From NCBI RefSeq assembly GCF_964340395.1, contig NC_135555.1, positions 21,366,447-21,430,446 of the forward strand: a stretch of DNA of 64,000 nt, in the 5' to 3' direction. Numbering within the stretch: the stretch's first letter is position 1; each line of letters opens with the position of its first letter. The position numbers and the translations under genes were made by a program. Under the pieces are notes generated by a model. It had not been told where the DNA came from and searched no databases. It saw nothing but the letters and a program-made list of their open reading frames with translations. The DNA is from Glandiceps talaboti (lineage: Eukaryota > Hemichordata > Enteropneusta > Spengelidae). Of the stretch, positions 13,201 through 25,200 are shown in pieces.

Positions 13201-16200
13201 TGCTAAAAGGCTCGACACAAGACGTTGCCATGGGAATTCTTTAATAATAAATGAAATCATACTTTGCTGGAGTTTTTATTTATCCTATCAAGAGTCAAAG
13301 CCGTCACACCAGCTGATCGGTCATTGCGACTTTTCAGACGTCTTCCCATGACGGAACTTGAGTGTAATCACGTGATTAAATGGCGCGTAAAGGCCACATG
13401 GGAAAATTGTTTACAGTTGCTATGCTGAGCGAAGAAACTGCGCATGTGCATATAATATAAACAAATCACTAGGCGACGCGACATGGAGCTCGAGGTTGTG
13501 GATGGCTGCGGTGGCATCAGCTCCCAAGACATCTATTCAAACTACAGTGATGATGAGTATTTTGATAGGGGCTTGGCAACAGAAAGTGATAATGACGGTA
13601 GTATTTGCAGCATAGATTCAGAGATAGTCGAGGAAAACGTTCAATTTGAGTTTGGGGCTTTTGATCGTCAGGAAAACGAGGCAATTACGCGCTTTGTGTC
13701 GAAGGGATGTGGATGTAAACTTGACAATGGTCAAAATTGTTCTAGTCAATTTACGAAATCTGAAATCCAAGAATTTCGCTTACAGAGCCTTGAGTTGTGT
13801 AGAAGTCAGCGTGATGTTGTAATTTTAGGTATAATACGCTCTCTGATAAACATGGATAAACAAACAAATTGTTCAAAACGGAGACACCAAAATGAACGTC
13901 AGCGAGTTCGCATGATATTTTACGTCCACGGAAAGCGAATTTGTAGAAGTGCCTTTTGCTTCTTTCATTGTATTTCCAGAGATAAATTACATACTTTGGA
14001 GAAGCAGTATGCTGCTCACGGCCTCCACATCCCTCAACACGGCAATAAACGGAGACTTCCGCACAATGTCACATCCCTCACTTCAACTAAACAGATCGTT
14101 GAATTTCTTGTCAATTTTGCTGAAATTCATGGGTTGGTTTTACCTGGTAGAATCCCAGGTTTATCACGTCGAAATGACGTACATAGCATAAAGTTATTAC
14201 CGTGTCATTATACTAAGTCTGAGATTCATAAGCAATATGTTTCTGCAATTGACTTGCACAACGAGTTGTGTATTACACAAGAGAACAAAGTATCTGCCGT
14301 TGGGTACTCCAAATTTTGTGATATATGGAACGATCTTTTGCCTTTTATTGTAGTTGGCAAACCAATGACAGATCTTTGTTGGCAGTGTCAACGAAACAGT
14401 GATCTGTTCAGCAAGTGCCAAGGGTTATCCGATGATCAAAAAACCGAAGCGGTGAGAAAGGCTTCGGAACACGTTGAAAATTACCAGACAGAGCGTCAGT
14501 TTTATAAATCTTGTTGTGAAAAAGCCAGGGATGTATTTCGTGAAATGAAATCTGACGATGACTTGGTTGATTACATGCACTATTCTTTTGATTACGCACA
14601 ACAAGTTCATTACCCCTTTGATCCACTACAACCGGGACCCATCTTTTTTAAAACTCCCCGCAAGTGCGCAATATTTGGAGTGTGTTGCGAAGGCAACAGC
14701 GAACAAGTTTTCTATCTCATTGATGAACATTTCAGGAGTAGTAAAGGAGCCAATTCTGTCATCAGCATGTTTGACCACTACCTGACAAATTTTGGTAAAA
14801 ATGAAACTGATGCACAGTTGAATGCTGATAATTGTACAGGACAAAATAAAAATAACTACGTGATTTGGTATTGCTCGTATCGCGTCATGAGTGGTCTCCA
14901 TAGTAACATTAATTTATCATTTCTTCCCGTCGGCCATACAAAATTTTCGCCTGACCAGCACTTTGGAATGTTCAAAAAAAAGTTTCGCATTTCTAAAGTA
15001 GACAGTTTGTCAGATATTGTCGATATCGTAAAAATATCTGCAAAATGTAATACAGCCCAGTTAGTTGGCCTAGCAGACGGTACCGTTTTGGTCCCCTTTC
15101 GTGACTGGAGCTCTGCACTGGGAAAATACTTTAAGAAAATACCTAATATCACATCTTATCATCATTTTCGATTTTGTGATCAAAACCCTGGCCAGGTCTT
15201 CGTTAAACAACAACATTCAGATACGGAAATAGCTCTGAATTTATTAATAGATCCTGAGAGGAAATCCATAGATAAAATAATACCATGTGAAGTGCAACCT
15301 GTTGGATTGAGCTACGAAAGACAGATGTATTTGTATAATGAGATACGTTGTTTTGTTAGAGATTCGAGAAAGAAAGATGAAGTGTGTCCTAAACCAGGGC
15401 ACCCAACAACAGCGGGTCACGTAAAGGAAACTACGAAAAAAATACCGGATGTAAACGCTGATGCCACCGCAGACCGTCCACAATAAGAAGTTACCAAGCC
15501 TGAGAACAACAGGCGAAAGCGTGTATACACGTGCTCACGATGTCGACAGGAAGGACATCGCATAAACAAATGTCCAAAAAAAGTTTCAGAATAGCTACAT
15601 GGAAACATGCGTAAAGTAAGCGTGTAACTCCATTCAGCCATGACATCAAGTTCGGGAGCACGTGAGTTGGTTCCCTGTCAGTTTGACGATATTGCTGCAG
15701 CTGTTCCTTCAGTTCAGAGGGCGAACCTGCACCCAGAAGACGAGGTGTGTTTTATAGATCAACACTCAGCTGTTACCGAAGCAGTTGTTGCAATAGACAG
15801 CGAAGTGATGAAACTCAGACCGAAACTAGAAAATCTGATACTGACTAGTCATATTTTAGGACTCAGTAACCGCCTCGAAGCACGTCCCATCACTGATGCC
15901 TTAGAAGGTAAGTGTGTGTCGGATTTTCACGAATGTTTAATATCTCGTATGGATGGTGATGTAAACATTACTGGGCAATTACTGCAGGTGTGTTCCATAC
16001 AACATGTACAATGTTCCAAGAGGTAAAGGACCAATTCTATAACCGTTGTGGTATTTTTTTTCTGCTTACAGATTTGATGAAAGCAAACAACACTCTAAGT
16101 TGTAGCCTCCATGACTATAGTTTGGAGGTCAAGTCAGTGATTGATGGTACATCTCCTAGGGTATTCCATGGACCGGAATACAAGTTATACCAGACAACGA

Positions 16201-19200
16201 AAGCACATAAAACACCTTATGACTATACCCAACATGAGGCCACGACTGCCAGAAGGATCGACCCATGCCCTCCCGCTACTCATGATCCGAGGTTGGATGA
16301 AAGTTTGGACGCATTTGAAGATTCAAGAGGATATCTTCGTCTTCGTAGGCGGGGCGACGGTGCATGTAATAATACTCCTGTGACCAGCAGTAGTGAGGTC
16401 GCCGACTCGGGTGATTCTAACGACGAGCAAACCGATCCTGACGAGCTATCCTTGCGTTCTCGCAAACGTGGAAAGAAAGCCTGGGAACCCGACTCTTTGG
16501 ACTTTTAAAGTTTTATACTTAAAAACTCGTTTATTTATGAAAAGTTTCACATTTATATTTGTCATGACGATGTTTTGAAACTCTCAGATACGAGTCAATC
16601 TGGTTAAAATCCGATGTAGATGTCGGCTAATCGTGCACTGCTATCTTACCATCGTTATTTAGCTTGAATTGAACCTTCGTAGTACATGTTTACGTTTTTA
16701 GCCTGAATCGCCTCCTGTAGAGGAGGCGATCAGGCTAAAAAATGTAAACATGTACCAAGAAAGTCAATTCAGGCAAAATAACGAAGGTAAAATAGCAATG
16801 AACGATTAGCCGACATCGACATCGGATTTTAATCAGTTTGATACGAGTATAAAGTTGGCGTCAGATTCAGTTTCAGATTCAGCTAGCGTCATATTGAGCG
16901 TCAGATAGCGTCAGATCCGAAGACACCCGACGGACTCGATCAAACCTGAATTGATACCGTTGAGACGACAGGGGAAGATTCCACCCCACAAGCTTTTGAT
17001 GGAAGTTGGGATGTCTCTGCTTTTACAATTTTTATTTGGGGAAAACACGTGAAATAGAGTTGAAATACTTGTCACCGAGACATTGATAGTTCGTCCACTG
17101 TATGTTCGTTGGTTGATACGTTTTGCCAATAATTTACACGGCGTCAGTAAAAATTAAATTTAAGTGCGTAATATGTTGCCATACTTATGTTTTATGCACA
17201 TTTGAAAGCCTCTGAGATCTAGCTAGACATGTACCAGAGTTTGGTGATACTGATAAAACTTAGAAGGCCTCCAGATCTAGACGCAATTGGTAAGTCTTAC
17301 ATTCAAGTGTCATTGTAACCCTGGATGTATTAACCTATTTTTAGGTATTTGATAAAGATAAATAAAGATTTTTGTTGAGAGTATTGTTCATGAAACTGTG
17401 TCTACCTTTCACTTTGTGTATGTGTGTAATGTGTCATAAGTTTATTATTTATGTCCATTTTGAAGTAGCCTGAAGATTAACACATTTAAATCACACATTG
17501 AAAAATATATAACTTGTAGTACATTGGCTATTTATCAAGAAAACAACAGCATTGGGCTGATAGATCAGTGCAGTCAAGATGATATTAATCTGAGTCAGTT
17601 AATAATGTCTGTCACCCTATGATGGATCGTAATTGTAAAGGGTGTATAATTAAAAGATACAGTTTTTTTTTGTAACGGCCTGGATGTTCACTGAGACATT
17701 TCTGTCACGACAAAGAAGAGTTGGTTCTTGCCATATTGGTACATTCTCATTCCTGTCTCCATTGATATTTCTTGAATGTTCTTGTTGTTTCAGAGCAAGT
17801 ATATTTGCAGTGACATGTGGTTTTACGGAAAGATTTAAATACATGTAACTTTATAAAGACACACTAAACGCGTTTGACTCCGTGTGTGAATGCATGTATG
17901 TGTGGTCCGATTTCCCCTTTTGTTGAGCGCTATATTTACACTATGTGTATTAAGTTCGAGAAAATAAAAAGGAATCAACAACCAATACGAAAATTACACA
18001 TAACTTGGTCATTAATGTATTTTTAAAAACCGTGATTTAGTTTTTGTTGTATTCAGTATTCTTAAAGGTATCGACAGAAACCCGGCTTTGAAGTGTTACA
18101 AACTTTAAAGCTGATTCTCTCGAAAACTTTTGTATGAAAATTGAGCTCCTCCTTGTTCATAAACCGTCGATTTCATCATGAAAATCTTGCCGCATGAACT
18201 TAAAATTTTTTACACGTCTTCCCCACATATGGGACAATCGAAAATTGTCATTATCTCAGTTTTGTCAAATCCGACTTTGTTAGGTAAATCGCATGGGACG
18301 CCACATATTAGATTCTAATGATTCAATGTTGTGATAAATGTTTATAAGCTACACTTTCACAACTCTAATATTAAACAGAGAGAAAAATAACCTGGTGGAC
18401 TTTAGACAGATAGTTTACAATATACTATCAGCAATAATTTTGAAAGATAACTTGGGTATAACTTGGACTTTAAGGAACTTATAAGTGGATTATATCTGCT
18501 CAGCATCTCCTCTTGCATAATATTGACATAGTTGAGGAAAATGTGTGAAACCAAAGAATTCATTGCTTTATTACTGCAAGTGAAATGATTTCCTATAACA
18601 ATGCTGCTATACAAACCAAATACACATTTTCTTGCTGTAACATTTTCTTCTCAAGCCAAAGAAAGGTTGGTATTGTATCTTATCTCAACAAAAACCTTGT
18701 ATTCTCTTCAAAATATGAAATTATGAATTATGAAATATAATCCCACCATCCCATCCCACCCCTTCCTAATGTTTCATACTCCCATACCACAATGGGATCA
18801 TACCAAGACACACATAAGATAGGGGTGTTCACTTTAATATGACTCACCTTTGTTCTTCATCTGGTTTCTTGATGAGATTAAAGAGTATATTAAGTAAATT
18901 ATCTCTCTCTTTAGGGTCTGGATGAAGACTTACTGTACACAGAATAACTGGAATTAATTCCTAGGAGGACAGAGATGAAGAAAAAAATACAATAATGTAA
19001 ATATGGACTTTATGGATTGCTTATATCATCAAAATGGGAAAAACTTGATTTGACTTGATCTTTGACATATTATTTAACCACATATTTAGTATGTCATTTC
19101 CTTTCAATTAATCAATCAATCGATCGATCAATCAGTTAATCAATCAAATTTCTATAGTATCAATTTCCAGAGCAATGTTCTGTTCAGTAGTGCTGAATGG

Positions 19201-22200
19201 CTAAAGCACCATAATTTGGTGAACAAATAAGTCTTCAGTTTTGTTTTGAAACAATCCAGGCTGGAGGCTTGGTGAATGTCAAGTGGCAAAGAGTTCCAAA
19301 GTTTGGGCGTGACAATGAGAATGAACGATCTCCATAGGTGATTTGTCTGTAATTTGTTGTTGTTGTGAGCAGATTCTGGTTTGTAGAACGTAGAGTGTGA
19401 CTCGGTGTATATGGCTGGAGAAGATCACACACATACACTGTAATAGTCTATTGATTGTATTTGACTAGCATTAGTACTTCATTTTCACTGAACAATGCCA
19501 GCTAAATTATATATATATATATAGGTTTGCTTAAATCTCAGGGCTTTTTCCATTGAATAAATTATTTTAACACAATTGTGTTCTTTTGTGTGAAATAGTG
19601 ACCTGAGTAAGTGATTGCAAATGGCTGGGTGAACAATAAGCCCATTGGGAGACTAGTTGTAATTGGGTAAAATAAAAAAAAGTTGACATTTTCCTTCACA
19701 AAATTCGAAATGATTAACATTCAAAAGATTTGAAGAGTATGAGACAAAAAAAATTCTCCTAATGGATTGTTGCCAGTCTACTGCCAATAGTACAATTCCT
19801 TTATTTATCTCTTCGCTAGAATTTCATTGGGTAGTGTGTGTGATAAACATCTGGCGAAGCATTAATGCTAGAATTTCATTGGGTAGTGTGTGTGATAAAC
19901 ATCTGGCGAAGCATTAATGCTAGAATTTCATTGGGTAGTGTGTGTGATAAACATCTGGCGAAGCATTAATGCTAGAATTTCATTGGGTAGTGTGTGTAAT
20001 AAACATCTGGCGAAGCATTAATGCTAGAATTTCATTGGACTGTGTAAACCAATACTTTTTACTTGCAGATAAAACAATTCCTTACCTCTCTCTTTGCTAG
20101 AAGCACATTGGGTACAATATGTGGTAAACACCTGGCTAGCATTAGTACTACGTTTTCATTGGACTGTGCTATTTTGGACACTTCTACAGTTAATCTGTTA
20201 TCCAATGACTGTGAATATGGTGAACCAAGTAACGCTGTCTGGAATTGCATTGGCATATTTCTGCAAAATAAAAACATGAACAAAAATGGAGTAATCTTTA
20301 TTTTGTATAGGAAAGGTTGTATCTGTTTATGTATGTAGAGATTTAATGACATAAATCTAGTATAGGCTTATTTTATCAATTGATGACATCCTGGTTAAAG
20401 GCCCATGTTTGGGTGGGGGTGGGGGTGAGGTGGTATACTAAATTGAAATCTAAATGGGTGAAATTTTCCAAACAAAATTCTCCTTACTTCCTGCATGGTT
20501 CCCAGGAATGTGTCGTCTCTTCTTCCCTCTCCATGGCACTGTCTGACATCCCATCTGTCACCTCCATTGTCACCATGTTTGGCACTGTTGAACCCACAGT
20601 GGCTTCCATGGAATCAATATTTTGAGTTGTATAACTCTCTTCTCCTTCTGGTCCATTAGTAACTGAGTCCTGATTGGTCACATTGATAGAAACATTACTA
20701 TCTGTAGCATCTTGGCCAATAGGAGGCCTTCTCTCAGGTTGTAGACCACCTCTCTGTAAATGTTCAGTGTGTTGTTTTCTAGGTGTTGTTATTGGACTTA
20801 CAACTGGGGTGGATGTCTTTATAGCTTTTTGGACACTGATATCTCTGTAAACAGGACAAGGTAAAATGATAAACCAAAGAGTTGGTGTGACATCAAATAT
20901 GGTTTTCAAAATCTTCCACATTATGTTACATAAGGGGCACAAGCTGAGTTTATGCATATTTTAGCATAGTTTTTGTTGCTTACTTGAAAGGTACTCGCAT
21001 TATTATACCTACTAAAGCCCCCTTAACTTACTAATCTTGCTATACCCCTCATGCTATTCTGCTTACCGAAGGTCACTAGTGTTCCACCCTCATATCTATC
21101 ATAAGAAAGCAGCTAGACTAAACCATCACTTACTGAACTCAAACCTGGTATTAACATATAACGTTCCGATGACAATTTATACATATCAGAAAATGTTCAG
21201 GAATTCCTACCACATGTCAATCAACTGCACATGTTCTAACCATGCCAGAAGACAATTGTAATGTTATAGAAAACATGCACTGACATCAATATTATACTGG
21301 AATGTGGTTTTTATTGAAGTATTTTTACTTGAGTAAAAAGTTTATAAACTCAGCTTGTGCTGTACACAAATCACAGCAATAAATCTGTACCAGAGGATAT
21401 ATACAATTGTGATATTTTAATTGTAGGTTTGACAATTCTCCTTTTATACCTTTCTAAATTCTGTACTTGTACTTTTAATTCTTCATTTTCTTGACTGAGT
21501 TGACTTATTTTATTATTGAGTTCATTTAATTCCATTTCCTGCAGGAAGAAGAGAGATGAAAAAATAGTTAAATGTCCACCTAGAAATCCTAGAGGTCAAA
21601 GGTCATAAGCTACACAGTACTACAGGCTACATGTGGAATTATTTCTGATGTAATCTAAGACCCTGTTTATACAACGCTATTTTTGAATGAAAACACAACT
21701 ATTTTGTTGTGTTTGTTCCACCTACTGTCTCCATGGAGATGACAAAACCACAAATGAAAAAACAACAGTTTCAAAATGCTACTGAAAGTGAATCGTTTTC
21801 AAAACAATCAATTTCACAAAAAACTTGTGAAAACACAAAGATTCAAAAATGGCCGTTGTGCAAATGACTGAAAACCACAATAATTTAAAAATGCAAATAT
21901 TTGACCTCAAAAATGACCCAATGAATGATGTACTACTCATACAAGTCCATACACCATGTCATTATAGCAAAGTGTGTGCATGTACAACAGCATCATATTT
22001 TAACTATTCTGTCTTCAGTCTTTCAATGTATCCCACCCCACACTTTTATCTGTATTTGACATACAGGAAACTTTGGCCAAACTTTAGCCAGCCACATACC
22101 TACAAATAAAGTTCAAACCTACAGTACAAAAATTATGTATGGTGTAAATAGTCCTAAACAGCATGCAAATCACCATTTTTTTCAAGTATACGAAAAAACA

Positions 22201-25200
22201 AAAAATTATGTTTTTCCAGTAACATGGCCTCAGAGAATAGGGCAGGTAGGTCAAGATTTTATTTTATTTTATCTTTTTAATTGTTTTTATATTATTTGAA
22301 ATATTGCTTCAACCCAAAACCAAATGAAGTGTGAGTCAGAAAACCACTTCTGTGATAGTTTGATGAAATATGTACAGACATCACTGGGGAAAGAAAACAG
22401 ACATACATGAAGGTCAAGAAAACAAAGAATTTCTTATCTTTTTGTTCTAACTGTTTAAAAAATGTTTAGGGTCACCCTCACACCATTTTTTAAAATTTGC
22501 CTGAAGACTTTTTTTAGCAAGATAACAGACTTTCATCAGCACTCCCATAAAACAAACACCCACTGAAAATAAGGCTTGCGATGTAATAACGAGTTATCAA
22601 GGTCAAATAGAAATGAAAACATACAAGTTTGATTCTTTCTTCATCATGGACACCCTGATCAGCTTCAGTTTCTTCAGGCTGTTCCATTTCAATAACATCC
22701 TCCCCACACCCAACATCAGCGGTTTCTTTTATCGGCAGGACATGACCACCATAGTCTCTGTAGAGATGAGGTAAGTCTGGTGGTTTGGGTAGATTCAACC
22801 CTACGTCATCCCAGTCTTCAAAATCCTGACATACAAATTAAGTTACAAGATTTGGTTTTCAGATTAAGTTGTCTAGTATTTTCAAGCATGATGAAAAGTT
22901 ACACTGATGTAAAATCACTCAAAAGTCATAAAATACGACTTCCATGATATTGATTTTTTTATTTCATGATATAATTTTAAATCCATCATAAAGTTTGTAT
23001 TGTTACACATCTTTTACATATTTGAAGAAATCATAAACAATTTATGAATTCTCAGCTATTTTTCCATCACTTTCAGCAGAGAACTGACTGCCAAAATCTG
23101 AACAGCACCACCAAGTTGTTGGAAGCAGGAACACTATTCTGAACTAATATAAACAGCGCCACCAAGAGACCAAAATAAGAAAGGCACCTACCTGATCATC
23201 GACTTCATCAGAGAATGTTATTGAAGTGAGTTTATAATTATGCATCAGTAAATATTCATTGACCAGGAAATTCAGAGCTCTTTTTTCATGAGGTTTGACC
23301 ACATCCTGTAAGAGATTAAAAAAGTCAACAACATCAAAGTCTGGATTTAAAGGAATCTAGTAATCTTTCTGATTTCCGTCATGCCTTAAAGCACCCCTAC
23401 ATGAAAACAGCTGGTCTGATTCTAAAGAAATAATCAACAGTTTGACATCTTGTGAGATTATCTTAATCCTTCTCTTTAAACCCACATGCAACGACAGAAG
23501 ACAACTTTAAAATATACTTGGCGATAAAAGTAATGTATTCCTTATTGTTTCCTCAAAACACATTTCATGAGATCTTTTCACTATTTTCGCCAGCGTTTAA
23601 CTATTCAATAAATTGAGAGAGAACAATTTGAATGCTGAATACAACTGTTATTGTATAAATAACATTATCTTTGTATGTAAATGTATTTATGTATTGGTCA
23701 ATGGAGTCTGTATTTACATGTATGTATGGCACCATAGACGTAGCACAACAAAATCACAATCCTTTTTTTTCTCTTTATTTTCTTCCTAAAATTTGTCTTT
23801 GCCAATTGTACTGAAGCCAAATAAAAACAAGCGACCTATCGGTCAGAATAGCTCCGCTGTTTTTATTTTATTTTTATTTTTATTTTTTATTTTGGTGACA
23901 TGTAGAAGTGGTTCAGTTCTTCAGCTCTTTACTATGCAGTTTTGTTTTAGCGATGCAATAAAGTGGTTAGTGGTTTCATATGATGTCTCACTATAAAACA
24001 CATTTTACACAGAAGTTGGTAATGTATTGTACTTTTATACCATAGTCACCATTTTATAACAAAAATCTACAGTTATGAAAAATTGCACAAAATCTCAGAA
24101 AAAAATGACTGGGAAATGCACACACACACAAAAAAAAGAGGATTTTGAGGTTGGCTATAAATAATTCCAGTGTCTTACAGCTTTAACCCTGGAAAATTTT
24201 AATGATGAATGAAATAAACTAGGGATCTAAAATAATTTTGAGGCAATTTGAATTTCAATTTTCTAACAAATTTACCAAGTCAACAACATTCAACTTGTAC
24301 TAGTTGTAGTAGATATATATATAGGGAAGAAATGTATTAATCGCCATCTTAGTTTCTGTACGGCGACAATCCCCAAGTACCCGAAAGAGAGTCATTCTCA
24401 GCCATTGACAGGGTTCGACACTGGAGTAAAAAAGTCACTATCCCACAGGACTAGTAAAATTGATAACGTAGTAGTCCTGCAAAAAATCTGGTGGTCCTAT
24501 CTTTAAGTGCTTTCGCTTGTTCACTTAGGCTCTTCATTTCTCTTAGTTTTTGCTCAACTTCTAATTCACTTTTCCAAACCCCATATTTATTTCAAACCGT
24601 GTGTTGTAATTGAACTGTCTATTTCTTTGTAGTTGTTTGTGCATCATCAACTCATTACTGTAATTTTATTCTCTTTTTTATGTTTTGGAGCTTCTTCTCT
24701 TTTTTGTTGCTTTCTGTGAGTAGTTTGTCTTAATTGGGGGGGGGGGGGAGTAATAAGATGTTATGTGGTCTTATTTCTAGCTCATAACATTTCTGGTACA
24801 CATTGATCTAACTATTGCATTTTTAAAAGACAAAAAATTACCTTCCCATGGAGCAAGTCTTTATAGTGTTGTCCTTAGTGCATATTAGAATGTATTTACA
24901 ACATAAAAATAAATAAATTTGAAGGTTACCAGCAGTTACAGCAAAATTTTGTTACTAATTACATGTACAAGTCACTTCGTCTATTTTCGTGTCTATGTAC
25001 TTCCGGGTTGACATAAACGTTAAACGTGATAGTACAGTCGGCCCTATAATTACTAAGAAATGACAAAACCGTTCGCAAAATAAAGTTCAGGATTTAAATT
25101 TTTCAAACTGAATATCAATATCCACTACACATTCAATAACTGGTTTCGCGTATTTAGAAATGTGCCCCAAAACATGAACACGGAACACGGAACACGGAAT

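Larger units (their letters stand above)
12825..18305 (+). mobile_element. 5.5-kb two-gene DNA transposon with 36-bp terminal inverted repeats
   Basis: The terminal inverted repeats are at 12825-12860 and 18270-18305 and match at 33 of 36 positions, both beginning TGTGGCGTCCCA. The element is flanked by TA on both sides (a possible 2-bp target duplication; the ends are AT-palindromic, so ATAT cannot be excluded). It carries a transposase-like gene (13483-15486), a spliced second gene (15640-16508) and a nested palindromic element (16596-16839). About 650 bp of noncoding DNA lie at the left and 1.5 kb at the right, including a cluster of GCGTCAGAT repeats at 16858-16918. Its genes run opposite to RELCH. 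Close arm identity and long open frames suggest a fairly recent insertion, though ORF1 may be terminated early. Confidence 0.9.

Noticed and set aside
16911-17129. 72-codon minus-strand frame within the transposon right side
   Set aside because: No motif, no promoter and opposite to both element genes; likely chance.
20063-20338. Plus-strand 91-codon frame opposite RELCH exon 8
   Set aside because: It is the antisense shadow of a strongly conserved coding exon.
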